DNA of 64,000 nt from Oscheius tipulae. Lineage: Eukaryota; Nematoda; Chromadorea; Rhabditida; Rhabditidae. Positions within the stretch are counted from its first letter, which is position 1. Each line of letters opens with the position of its first letter. This document shows, piece after piece, positions 46,557 to 58,743 of the stretch. Where the stretch lies: NCBI GenBank assembly GCA_037178975.1, contig JASJZH010000005.1, positions 2,418,001 to 2,482,000 on the forward strand, written 5' to 3'. A program made the position numbers and the translations under genes. Below the pieces are notes generated by a model. It saw nothing but the letters and a program-made list of their open reading frames with translations, had not been told where the DNA came from and did no database searches.

Positions 46557-46779
46557 ACAAGATTAAAACATTGTTGAGACATTTTGGCTTTGGTTATGCC
46601 CTATAGGCTCTAGCTTTCAAATCCTTCATTGAAAAATGTATCTATCGGTAGCATAGATCACTAATCGGGTCAGCAGAATTATCCCGTTGTTCGCCGTGAC
46701 TCATATCAGCATTAGCCAAATACACTGAACTGAAGAGTGTATCAGAAATATTCGTAATGGTAGGAAGAGTCTTTTATAG

Positions 46780-47176
46780 AGACAGTCCCGTTGTCAGGGC
46801 ATGGGGGCACAGCGGAGCGCTTTTTTCCAAATGGGTCCCGCCACGAACTTCGCTGAAACGCAATAATTTGCATTTTTCGGCTATACACTCATTTCTTTCA
46901 ACTTATGAGTGTGTTTAATCGATTCAGGATCAAAATTTACATCAGATACGTCCAATTGCACACAATAATTATCGATAAAAACATAGATAGGCGAGATACG
47001 GTTTTTATATTTTTCTCGATTATTTTTTATGCCAAACTAGACGTATCTGACGTAAGTTCTGATCCTAAACCGATTAAACACTCTTAGAAATCAAGAAAAT
47101 CAGTCAAAACTGTCGAAAAATGCAGAAAGAAACTAAAGTTTAAAATTCTTTGCAATCCCCGCAGTGGTACTGTCCC
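46780..47176. mobile_element. Fold-back MITE, copy 2
   Basis: Starts GAGACAGTCCCG and ends GTACTGTCCC. The left arm shares GCGCTTTTTT, GGGTCCCGCCACGAACTT and the TTTAATCGATT core with copy 1 at 30560-30986. An inner palindrome is centred near 47000. Non-coding. Confidence 0.75.
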
Positions 47177-47179
47177 TTT

Positions 47180-47896
47180 AAAAGACCACAACAGTCATTA
47201 CATCGAAGAAAAAGGAAGTTTGCAGAGAAGCTTGTCCGAAAAGTTTTTTTTAACGATTATAAACTTTATAAATAGGGAATATGAACATTCACAAACCGCA
47301 TCCCAGCTCTCCGATATTTATCCCTCAGACTAACAAACATATCTATATCTTGGAACCGGATCGCAGTAACCAAGATATTTCTTCGGACCTCAAATGCATC
47401 TGCAAAAAATACAAGATAGAAAAATAATTTCGCTGAAACGAGAAACGACCTACTAATCGCAAATTGCGATTACCTTCTGCGATTAGTATTCCGGAAAACA
47501 TTTTTCATACTACAAACTACAACTAATCACCCATCTCTCTTTCAAAAGTTCGTGTCTCCTAAAACATCCTCATTTCACAGAAAGGATTTGTCGAAATTGA
47601 TCTTTTCATGTTTCAACAAGCATTATGGCCACGAGCCGCTTGCAGAAATGTTCCACGCCTCGGATTGAAAAATTTCAACCTTCACTTCCTATGCACCACA
47701 GCTAACGACCACAATTCTTTTCACGAAACACCCTACCAAAGATTATGCCACGTCCCCTCTCCTGACTCACTGTTTATCCACGCTCCCTAACCCCTGTTTT
47801 GTTCCATTCTTCTCCTGTCTTTATCCAGCTGTTCCCGCGCTTTCCTGACAGCTACAAAGAGCCTGGAATTGAGGGGGTGAGCCACAAGTTTCCAAC
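47180..47896. other. No gene recognised; 5' flank of the CC-domain gene
   Basis: No exon was seen. A TTTCAACA-type stretch occurs but no SL acceptor could be assigned. Confidence 0.35.
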
Positions 47897-48254
47897 ATGT
47901 ACCGTCTCGTCATCCTCTCCGTCCTCGTCGCTGTCTCTCTTCAGGCCGAGGAACAGGTCAAGTGCCCCGATGGCTCTGCGTCGTTTCGTAAGTATCAGAC
48001 TCAAAACTATGGAAAAATGTTTCAGCAACGTTGTCCGGTGTCTGCCCAGCCGGCTTCACCGTGACCAATGACAAGGTCTGCTGTCAGTCTGTCCCTGTCA
48101 AGACCGATGATTGTGCCAGCCCTCTCGGACGTGAGTTCTTGGTCGTTTTGAGAGAGAATAAGTCTTTTTAGCCGCTATCGGTGGTCTCTGTCCTTCCGGC
48201 TTCAAGGCTTCAAAGGCTGGTAACTGCTGTAGTGACGAGGCTGTCGTCTATTGA
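47897..48254 (+). CDS. Small secreted CC-domain protein, nematode type
   Basis: Three exons with clean GT/AG introns: 47897-47987, 48026-48130 and 48172-48254 (TGA); about 92 residues. Signal peptide MYRLVILSVLVAVSLQA is followed by two repeats of the nematode CC domain: GVCPAGFTVTNDKVCC and GLCPSGFKASKAGNCC. Each has the CPxGF...CC pattern, presumably disulphide-bonded. Such short proteins are secreted, often cuticle- or gut-associated or effector-like; the exact role is unknown. An AATAAA near 48349 may be its polyadenylation signal. Strong codon bias towards C/G-ending codons suggests high expression. Confidence 0.9.
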
Positions 48255-49942
48255 AGATCTTTGTAACTTTGTATGTTTCAGTAAATTGTTATAAACCGAT
48301 GAGAGTTGAGTACTAGTGATCATCCCATTTCAGCTACAGAACACAAAATAAAGCACAGCTATAGAAAAGTTTACTTTTGAGCGAAATAGGATCAGAGGAC
48401 GGACAATGAGAATCAAAACCAAACATATAAAAAGGTTCAAACCATAAACGACAGTTGAAAGGAACATTCCTGAGTTTTAGCTGACGGAGGCTGTTATTGG
48501 TACCTCCACTGGAACGACTAGCTATAGAGGACTGTCAAAACACGAATGCAAACTTGATATCTTGTTCCTTCATTATCTAAAAAGATGGTTAGCTCGCCGT
48601 TTCCTTGCCAGAAGTTTTTTTTAAGCAAAGTGAAACTTTTTTGTTTCAACACAAGCTGATATTGCTAGATATCGAACAAGAGATAGTTCGTAGGACACTT
48701 TATGTATTAGAAAAAAGTAACAGAAAGCAAAAGGATGCCCGGGGCTAGTCCATTCTAGGTTTTTGTACTAAGAATTAGTCATAGTCGGGAAGAAGGTTAC
48801 TGGGTCAGAGAAATGTTAGCGACAGAGAGAAGGGAACTAGCTAACAATAAGTGGAAGATAATTTTAGGAGGAGTTGCATCCGACGACACTAGGTGTAGAA
48901 CCACTTATAGTCGCAATATTCACACATGTTGACCGAACCAAGTTTGTTTCACACTACATAAGAATTACAGAGTTGATAAGAAAGCGAAGAATTTCAGCGC
49001 CTCTCTAAGGTCCGCATTGGAAGGGAGAGGACTGTCGCCGGCCATGAGCTTTTATCAGGCGTTTTCGAGTTTTCAGCTTCCGAGTGAACGATAAATATTG
49101 ACTAGAAATTGTAGCCACGGAAACTTTTTGAGTTGAGACTGAGAGTCGTAGTTTTGTACATTTCCGATTGACATGCTTTCTCCTAACTTTCTCCCCAAGC
49201 CAAACTTTGCCAAATTTTTAACTAGCCTAGCGGCCCTGGCCAGGCGGGTTTCCCTGATCTTTGCGATACCATTTTATTTTCCAGTTTTTCTTATCGTTTT
49301 AAAGAGTTCCTAAAGAATGCAACGTTAGTTTAATTACAGTTCAAGGTGTTTAGTGCTTCCGAACCTGCAAGTGTAACGGCTGAAACAAAATTTGGAATAG
49401 CCGTCACTCTAATGAGAAGGTAATGATGTTTTTCGAGAGGGACTATTCTGACGCACGCGCCGCTAAAGTTTATTATCTTACGCCTTCGATATTATTTCTA
49501 GAAAATCCAGCAAAAAGGTCAATTATTTGTTTAAACAACTTTTCGTACACAGTATTTTACATTGTGAGATATGATTCAGATAATACGGGCCCTTCTTGTG
49601 TCTCCAATTGTCTGTCATCTCGTTGGGTGGTCGACTCACCACGGAGAGCAAAATATTACCAGCAACATCTTTTCCGGGTCCAAAACAACATTATGCAGTT
49701 CGAATTGTTTACTGAATATGTGCAGGCAAAGAGAGGAATACTAAGCATATCTCTTTTTACGTTGGTACAAGCAATCTGTCCCATATGGAAGATTCTCTAT
49801 GTGATGCCGGTAGACGGTACAACGCGAACTGTTTGCTTTGTCTTTTTCTTCATTAGTCCAGATACTGAGTAAGCGATCAGTAGAGCACTAAGTAGGGGCT
49901 GGAGATTCGTAGCGGTCGTATAAATCTGGAAATTGTAATCAA
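48255..49942. other. Mostly non-coding; one unassigned open frame
   Basis: A plus-strand frame of 149 codons (49423-49872) is preceded by an in-phase-looking exon (FSASEP...LMRR, about 49350-49420) faintly like the last part of the CUB-like gene. I cannot decide whether this is a relic. Confidence 0.3.
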
Positions 49943-51154
49943 TTATTTGTAGAAATTTTCTCTTACAAATGCCATGGCGTCACAAATTTGTGCTGATACG
50001 CATTCTTCCCACTCGGAATCGGCACAAAAGTATTCGGCCACAGCTAAAGAACAGAAATACAGCAGACTAGGTGTATAAACGAGTGCCTACATGTTCAAAA
50101 ATAACGATGTTAAGCAAGGCTAAACCTTAAGAAACATTCCTAAAGACATTTTTCTGATTCCTGCGAGGACGATTTCCGAATAGGATTTGTGCATTCTGTA
50201 TACAACTATATAGCAGTAGAGATTTCCCAGAATGGCAAACAGAGGCAGACCAAGGTAATCCACATACAATAAAATCTCAAGCTCTAGGTTTTTATGCAAG
50301 GATGAATCCTACCGAGTCCTGCCAAAAAGAATAAAACGCTGCTGCCATGCCGATTCCATATCGCATCAAATACTGTGTTACAAAAAACAACAGTTTCAGT
50401 GTTTCAAAAACACCTACTATGATGTAGAGAGAAACTTCTAGTGGCCGATTTCTAGAAAATAATTATAGCTAATTGGAACCAGTTACCTAACAAAGACGTT
50501 TTTCCAGTAGATGGAGAAGACAAGACTGAGTATGCCGTCGAAATGAAGAAACAAATCCTTTAGCTGCAGGACCGAAAAGAATGCTAATGACGAAAGAGAC
50601 GACGAAAATTTACTTCCAGAAAACATAGCCTAAAGGAAAGACATAGACAAAAACCAAGTTACTAACAAGTTGTTCATATATCAATATGAGTGCGCAAATA
50701 AAAATCACAGCACACTGAACAATAACCCCTTTTTGGAAGTTGTTTAGAAAGGAATCTTTTGTCAAAAGTCGATAGACGACTAGAACCAGGATCGGCAATG
50801 CGACGTAAAATAATAGGACTGGTGAAACAGTGTAGTACAGTATTGTGATCACTGGCGATCTGTCCAAAATGTCCGAATATAAGGTGGTGTCCAACTTGAG
50901 AGAAAGTATTGTGTTTTGGATCCATTCACGGAGACTAACTAGCCAACCATAAGCCATGTTGCGAGAGTAAAGAATGAGGTTATATTGCAGTCAAGAACGA
51001 GCAAATTACGTGCAAATGGTAGTTCATTAGTTGGCTGTCTCGGCATAGTCGTCATGAAGCCGGAGGCGCCCTGTGCTGTCATTACGTAGATTCTTTTGAA
51101 CCCGCCTACGAAAGACTGATCTAATACGGAACAGTTTTCAAAACAGGAAAACAT
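49943..51154 (-). CDS. Multi-pass membrane protein, possible serpentine chemoreceptor
   Basis: A chain of minus-strand exons encodes several hydrophobic segments: ITILYYTVSPVLLFYVALPI and VLVVYRLL, GVIVQCAVIFICALILIY, FVYVFPLGYVFW, a segment around DGILSLVFSIYW, RYGIGMAAAFYSFW and YLGLPLFAILGNLYCYIVVY. The last exon is DSEWEECVSAQIC..., with its stop at 49943. At least six membrane spans separated by short loops fit a nematode seven-transmembrane chemoreceptor. I could not match it to a named family, and other multi-pass types are possible. Some junctions were chosen only by hydrophobicity, so exon edges are approximate and frameshifts cannot be excluded. Confidence 0.45.
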
Positions 51155-51815
51155 CTGTGGTGTGTCAATCAGTTAAAGGATATTGCAGGACTAGAGGGAA
51201 GGGTAGTGATCTATCGAATTGACTCCTGTATAGCATCTATTTTTCATGTCGCGTACTGCCAACCCGATGTTACGATGAATTGTATAATGGGACGAACAAC
51301 GAACATCACGTTCCACAGCCTTGTTCAGAGTAAAGGTAAACCTTGGCCTCTCTTGACCAGACCAACTTTTCTAGATGTCCGATCTTAAATCGTGTCTGTT
51401 TCCGTGCTGCCTGAAGCAGTTGGTGAATCAGCAAAGTGGTAAGTAAGGTGGCGATAATCTCTCTTGTAGGTGCCTCTTGTGTTATCTTTTTCTCACTGCT
51501 CAAGAAGCAACTTCCTAGTTGTAGAGCGGCATTCTTTACAGAAATTTGAAGTCTCTTTAAAGAAAAGATTCGAAACGGTTCCACACAGTGCATTAGTATC
51601 CTTCCAGCTTCGCCGACCTGATTAAAAAGAGGCTGGAGGATTGGGAGCTGCTTAGTCGTCTGACTGCCACATCGCCCCCTCATGGGGGTGTATATAGTTT
51701 GTTTTCTTCCAAGACTTCAATAAAAACATTTTAAAGTAATGACCGACAAGTCGACCGTGTCCACACTGCACGTTCCGTAATAGTCTCTCTTCCCGAAAAA
51801 CGACCTCTAGAAAAA
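51155..51815. other. No gene recognised
   Basis: A minus-strand frame (51306-51683) is open for 125 codons but has no recognisable features. Confidence 0.3.
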
Positions 51816-52972
51816 ATTCACGATCCTGTCAAGCCATTCACTTTCGATAATCTCGAGGTTTTTGAAATGCTATCACGTGATTCACGTCAAGTGATTCAGA
51901 TACCTCCTTCAGAAAACTGGCAATTTTCTGTATGACATATGTCTCGAGGCTACAATGTGACCGGTTAGGATTGTTCGACTTCGATAAAGATAGTCCAACG
52001 TATATGGAGGTTAGTTGCAAGTTTTTTGTTTGATGAGGATCCAAGGATGGTTGGCTCATGCTTCTTGGGGAGAGGAGATGAGCCGGGACAGATTAATTAA
52101 ACTCGATCTGCAGCAACCCGGAGCACTGTTGAAATGAAGTATTAGCCCTGATTTCTTTCTGCTTTCCTTTTTTCTGTTTCTCTGTTTGCATTTTCACCCG
52201 CCAGTTTGTAAAAATATTTCAGGTTCTACAATCCCATATCGTTGTCCCATGCATGAACACCAGCAAAATCTACATTGTATCCGTAGATGGAACCAATCTT
52301 CAAGTTGCTAAGGTTCGTCCCTTTGTAACTTCTCCAAATCACAACGTTCAGGTTATCAAGGGACACGACCTCCTCCAAAAAGGCATCAGTTGTCTTTATT
52401 TCGTGAGAACTCTCCCAATCAAAGGAGCACCTGTTCACATTTCGGTATTTCTGGTAACTCATTTGCAGTGGGTCATTTTAGACTCTCGGAGATCGAAACG
52501 GTCACGCCAAAGGAGATTTCGTTCTTCTTGACAGGCATACTTTCAATCAGAGAGATAAGAGTCCCAGAGACACGTTCTCAGGATTCGGTGGAGATTTTGC
52601 CTTTCAGACAAGACGAATTATATTGATAACGACAGAATGGTCAGCTCCCCGGATCTTTAGACAGGTAACTCCATCTTTGACTTTACTAAAGTTTCTTAAG
52701 GGCTTGTCAGAAAGCGACTTGGAAAATGCCTTTGAAAACTTTGGCAACTGCCTCCATGTCTTCAAGATCTCACCAAATGAATTGCTACAAACTCTCGAAC
52801 TGGACGATTTTGATGGCTGTCTGACCACAACAGTCTGATTTATCCACAATCCTGAGATCAACCATGCTTTTGTCTGCTCTGCCATCGGATCCAGTCTTTC
52901 ATCTTTACATGGGTTCGTTGAGTGGATGGCGGATAAAGCGGCCAAGATTCAACCGACAGGTAAGTAAAACTT
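51816..52972 (+). CDS. Unrecognised plus-strand coding region
   Basis: Several plus-strand stretches look like successive exons: FDNLEVFEMLSRDSRQVIQ, LGLFDFDKDSPTYMEV, SKIYIVSVDGTNLQVAKVR, then a stretch with leucine-rich spacing (LLKFLKGLSESDLENAF, NELLQTLELDDF) and HAFVCSAIGSS with a donor near 52972. The pattern is loosely like nematode F-box/LRR proteins, but no diagnostic motif is present and the phases were not all reconciled. The opposite strand is also open in parts, so strand assignment is tentative. It may belong to the gene that starts near 53.3 kb. Confidence 0.3.
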
Positions 52973-53344
52973 GTGTTGGATCGGAACAGAAGTTTTCGGT
53001 CAAAAACTTTGAATGTAGAGAGATACCGGCGATGTTGATAGACCTCGTGATATTCTACGATGACAAACCCCTATCGATGTTTGTTTGCTTTATTGCTTTA
53101 CACTTATCTCATCCCCATCGATGCTTGCTTTCCTTGCTTTACAGCTTGTTAGCTTTTCTTACGTTCACGCTTACTCTTCGCACAAGCGGAAAGGCTTGTT
53201 CTAGCTCAAGTCATTGACCGTGATCCAAATTGTCCCGACTAACGGAATTATAACCAAAACGACAAGGTCTAATAATTTTTTGAAACGGCATGTTTCACAA
53301 AAGAAACGGAAAGGGGAGAATAAGACCATGAGCCTTGAGAACAA

Positions 53345-56300
53345 GTTATGTGGAGCCGCTGAAGCTGCTGTTGAACCAAGGAAGGTATCAAGCAAGGTAT
53401 CTGTTGCGTGAAGATGACAGAACCTGGCGTTTGTCCAAGATTTGCAGTGTGTCCTGCAAAGAAGTGCGTATTATTTTTTCTTAAACAATGTTTATTCAAT
53501 TTTTTTTTTGCATCGGCCAAGTTTTTCAGCTTGGAAAGGAGGATATTTCTAGCCTGGTTTTGAAAAGTTACAAAGAAAAAACCAAAAATGGAAGTAAACG
53601 TTTGAGTGATGACGATTGCTGCATATTTCGTTTTTTGAGTTTATGTAACTCCTTTTTCGTGACAGCTATTAATTACATTCGTAAAGAGATATATCAGGAG
53701 GTAAACAACATTATTTCTTTAGAACGTATGCGTTTTCGGTAACACAATACTCAATCGAGAGGACTATCCAAGAGCCACGTCAAAACATTTCTAATCTTCT
53801 AGATATTTTGGAAGCTATTTGCTCACATAGAACCGTCTCTGCTGAAAGCGCTTCAAAGGTAATTTGTTAAAGAAGTACCATTAAAAATTGCTGATTTTAG
53901 TTTCTTTTGAAGTCTTGCATTCTTGACGGAAGGAAGAGCATTCCATTTCTGCGTAGCTTCGACAAATTGATCTTGACGTCCACCATTGTCTGTGTTTAGG
54001 ATGTGTTTGAGAAGAGCAACGTTTGGAAGAAGAGATTTCAACAAAAAGTAGTTGTTTCTAGCAACGCCTGGTGAAAAAAACTTGCAGACACAACTATACG
54101 GGATGTGTGAAACGTTGACTGAAGTTGAGAGCCTTCTCAACGTATTACTTACTACTGAACTTCGCGACGATATGTCGCTGGTGGTATACTGGCTTGCAAT
54201 TTACCCTAAAGTTGCTTTCAACTCTCTTCTGTACACATTGGTGGGTGATCCAAACACAGTTAATCAATATTTAAAAAAGACTAATGATAACGTTGAGGCA
54301 AAGAAAGAGATTGTTCTCAATTTTATCAAAACCATAAGAATGGAGCCGATCATTCTAGAGTTTCTTGAAAAGAACAGCAAATTTAAGCAAGTGAGCCAGT
54401 ATCAGTTAGACACTGCACATCTTTTTATTCAGAAGTTCCTTAAAGAAATAGACGCTGTTTTTGCTGGACAGCACATTTTTCCCGACAGAAGTGTAAAGCA
54501 AACAGTTTGGAATGCACTTTCAAGCGACGATAGTATCGAGGAATATTTGCTATCATATTATCACGAAAGAGACAACCTGAATTTGCTGAATACAGGAAAG
54601 TTTCTGGCCGCGTTCGTGACAAGGGACAAAGATGCTGACCCGTTTGTGGACTTTTTATTATTGTTTTCTTTTAAAGAAAGGTATTACGAACGCAAACATA
54701 AGATTAACAAATTCTCAGACTACTGGTTACTACGTCGTATGGTTCAGACAGACGACCAATATCAGAAACTAGACAAAATTCTTTTGACGAAGACGATGAA
54801 GATGAAGAACAAGATGATGAGGAAAGAGACTCTGATGAAAGTGAATACTCAGTACGCGAAGAAAAGGACGTCTTTTCTTATTCTAACTCTGATGAACCGT
54901 ACGAAATCCCATTTGAAGATAGGGAACTACACGAGGTGTACGTTGATAGCTAGGTAAGCAAACATTTCTAAAAAAAAACACGAAAGATATTTAGAATAAG
55001 CGTGATCGACAACATTTCTTTATAAGTCTTGGCAACGTGCGGGATGGACACTATTCTAAAGAAGTCTACATCGGCGGTTAGGGACCATTTTTGTTTTTCT
55101 TGATCCAGAAAAGTTTCTATAGATTGTCTATCCTGATTATGAATCCGAATGCGATTCGAACAACGAATATCGAAAAGAACAACATGAAGTCTATCAAACA
55201 GTATGTAGTTATACATTTTTCCTGGTCGTCTTTCTTCTTTTTCTTACTTCGTTTAGTTTTGACTTCAGCAATCTCGTGAAAGTTTAACAAAGTACTTTCG
55301 CTCCCAGAAGTCGACCAATGACTTTGTAAAATCGTTTCATTTTCAGTATGAAGAAACTGGTTGGCACGATGAATACATAAAATGGTACTTGGAAAAACCA
55401 AACATCGATATGATTCTACCTTTATCTGAACTAGTGTATCATACTGAAGAACGCGCAGCTTATCTACTTGATACTCTTCAAGGATATTTGAGCAGGAATC
55501 CCAGCTTCAGTGAAAGTCCCAATGTGTTCAACTCTATCGAGTCGTCTTTATCACAAATGGGAAACCGAGAGGGAAATGAAGTTTCCCATCAAGATTTCCT
55601 CGTCGATGAGCACGTATCACTAGTTACAAATGACGAGAATCACACGCGAGAAATCTTGAAAACTGATGTTAGTTGAACATCATACCAGAAATAAAAGAAT
55701 TCAGTCCGTCATCCTAAACACAGGAGTGTGTTGGTATGCTCTTCAAGGTTGCTTGAAAGTATGTCAAGGCCTTCAAAGCCTATTTTCCAAGGAGAAACAA
55801 AGTTATGTGAAGTATGCAAAAAAGAGGAAATTGTTGAAGAAATACGTAAACCACAAACCCATTCGTTGGTTTCACAAAATTAGAAAATTGCTGTCTGCTC
55901 GACAGGAGAAGTCCATATTGAAAGGATACCGAATGCAAATTGAAACTAAGCTGAGTGCGTGGAGCAAGTCTAAGTCAACTAACAAGCAGAGATGGGCATG
56001 TACTAGTAGAATTTTTCAGGTCGGTAAACAGCATTCTTGTGAGTCGGTAAACAGCATTCTAAGCCTTGGAGCAATCCGAATATATTTTTCTGTGGGTTCA
56101 CCTAGGCTGCTTACAACATTGCTTTTTATAGATACTTCGACGACATCTGCCAAATGGACGACTTGTTAATTCAGTTGAAGTGGGTTAGAACAAAGCAAGT
56201 ATTTATCCAGTTACAGGAAAAACTTCGGTTGCGACAGTCAGCTGAAGAGATGTTCACCTCCTACTTTTATTTTAACTGGGATGGATTTAAAACGAAAACG

Positions 56301-57067
56301 CTCCCTAGCTGTAGAGACGAACATTTTGCGGCATTGTTAACAGAAGTGAAGAGCTGGGCCTACGTTTTCATTGCTGTGTTTCTCAACAGACTTCAGGCAG
56401 GCGTAGTTACAATTAAGAAAACAGGTTTTTAAGACGTTATTGAACTTTGGAGCCGAAGAAGCCAAAACTGAATGGTGTTTGACTCTGTTTCGCCACGTCC
56501 TGAGCAAAAATCAATGCCGGGAATTGAGAACAAAGTTCTACGAGCCAGAGTTTCTTAAAGTAAGTACATACCTTAACATGTTTTCTTCCACTCTTTTTTT
56601 CACAACTTTTTTTTTTAGAGAATTGCAGCACCATTCGAGAAACGAAAACAGAACGGAGCATTACCACAAAAGGTAGCTAGAGTACATTAAAGTAATCAAG
56701 AACTTTCCAGGTTGATGATCTGTTCAATCTACCTTTCACTCGTATTCATACCCAGGAAATAATTGGAGTATACAATAATATCTAAAAATAGTGTCAGCAT
56801 TGATTTCAGAAAACGATCCTTGAACAAATTGACAAATCAAGAGTGACGTTCATAAAAAGCTTGTGCGAATACTACGTAGATCTGGGTGTAGGATATGTAA
56901 ATCTAGTCTCCATTGATACTTATGGTGTACCTGTTGTGGCGAAGTATATCGATGCTGAAACTATCGACCAGATCACTGATGAACTTGACGCGCTAATGCG
57001 AGCGCCTGCCAATGAGGAGAGTTTTCCGAAAATTGAAAGAAATTCACGAGAGCAACATATCACTTGA
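53345..57067 (+). CDS. Large multi-exon gene, unrecognised
   Basis: A run of plus-strand exons with good TTTCAG/TTTTAG acceptors covers about 3.7 kb: YLLREDDRTWRLSKIC, LGKEDISSLVLKSYKEK, SVTQYSIERTIQEP, a long exon (54066-54780) beginning TPGEKNLQTQLYGMCETL, an acidic stretch (EDDEDEEQDDEERDSDES), GWHDEYIKWYLEKP and ILPLSELVYHTEERAAYLL, a basic stretch with KYAKKRKLLKKY, FIQLQEKLRLRQSAEEMF, AEEAKTEWCLTLFRHVL, and a final exon with YYVDLGVGYVNLVSIDTYGV ending at 57067. Mainly helical, soluble and charged; an intracellular, possibly nuclear scaffold is the most I can infer. One 1-base phase break occurs before the acidic stretch. No family was recognised. Confidence 0.5.
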
Positions 57068-58743
57068 AGAGGAGGATGTTTACAATGGTCTAAACTATGG
57101 AAGCGCGATGTAGTGATTAAATAACAATTCACGTTCACCAGACTGACGTTTTATAATGTTGGCGACTGAACCAAATCAACCTTTGTCGAATCCTCCATTT
57201 TTTTCATTTCTGAAATCCGATCATCTTCTGTGTAACATTCAGTGCTAATGATGCAAATAAAGGACCTTCTTCCCCCTAACAACCTCAACTCATACTCATA
57301 TTTTGACTTGGCATACGTTAACGTGTTTAGCCTTCCACGGGACGACTGACCCTCGTCTTTTGACAGTCAGAGATTCTTATTTGCATCACACAGTCCAAAC
57401 AGCTTTTCGTTTGGGGTGATCTCTCAATATTCTTCTCAAAAAGAGTTCAGTTTTGCAAAAACGGCCGGACAGGAAGTGGTTAGTGTCGAGTCCCTATTGA
57501 AGAATGCTTCAAAAAGCTCCTGACTCAATTTTACTCATATCCCGGGCTAGAAAAAGCCAGTCTCTAGATCTCATTATCTATCAGTTCTGATTAACCATTC
57601 ATAGAATCCACACTTACTCAGCCTGGCGCTCTAAATATTTCACGCTCATAAGGCAGTGATCACTGATGAGCATTTGATGCCAAAATGCCATTTATACCTG
57701 GGTTATATTATTTTAACACGGCTAGCCTTCTCTCATAGTTAATCTTACCATTCAAATAACCAAATCCGTTTTGTTCGAGAAAATCTCCAGAGTGACAAAT
57801 TCTCCAGGTTTCGGATTTCTTCGCAAAGCTGTAAATAAATTAGTTCAGCTCAGAATCTTTGCATCCAGTTCAGGTTTGCTCAGAGGATCAATCCTGTCAA
57901 CCTGTGCCTTTCTTCACCCATCCATAATTATCGTGACTGGACAGCTCGGACTTGTCACCTTTTCCTCGCTGACAAACACAATCAATATCATCACGATTTC
58001 TCGCCGTATTCACGGTTATACATCAAGATATTCGCGATTGCTCTAGTTGCATTCGAAACTTTACGGACAAAGGGTAGTTCAGTTGCCCTTAATAGGCTTT
58101 CAGCTGTCCAGTTGTTCGCCTACTGAAAGAAAAAAAGACATTCAGAAACAAAACTTTTTTTTAGAACAGTTGAAACAAAAGAGTATATACCCGAATTTTT
58201 GGGTTTAACACTGATAATTGTTTCAGCCAGTGACATAATAAGAGAGTACTGAGCAAAAATGGTTTCTCCGTTTCTGAAACAAAAAAAGTTCGATCTTTGT
58301 CATTTGGTTATTTGAAACTTTTCTGTTCAGGAACTTTTTTCCCACAGTAACAGTTGAATAGTTTGCATTTCAAGTAGTTAGAGAAGGCCCAGTGAAAACT
58401 CTGATACTGTCTCACCTATATCCAACATTTGAAATCAGAAAAAAACGAATATTTACTATTCAGCTCGTACGAGTTAATGTGACAGGACCAAGACAGCAGA
58501 GACATCTGCGGCTAACACACTAGCTCTGTTTGGTTTTTTTTCAGGTAGGTAACATCAAGTTTGGTGTCATAATAGTAACAAATACACACTAACACTAATA
58601 AATAAGGGAAGAGGGAGTGAATTTGGACTCGTATAGAATGCTTCTAGTGGAGTGTATTGCAGTGGTGAAGGTTGGAAGTGACGAGACGGTACGGGGCGGG
58701 CTTACTGAAAAATTGGAATAATGAAATACGACTGCTAATCACT
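57068..58743. other. No gene recognised
   Basis: Intergenic sequence between the unrecognised plus-strand gene and the 3' end of ATP-citrate lyase. Short open frames show no family features. Confidence 0.4.

Noticed and set aside
57771-58046. 91-codon plus-strand frame
   Set aside because: No recognisable features and no splice sites around it; chance frame in non-coding DNA.
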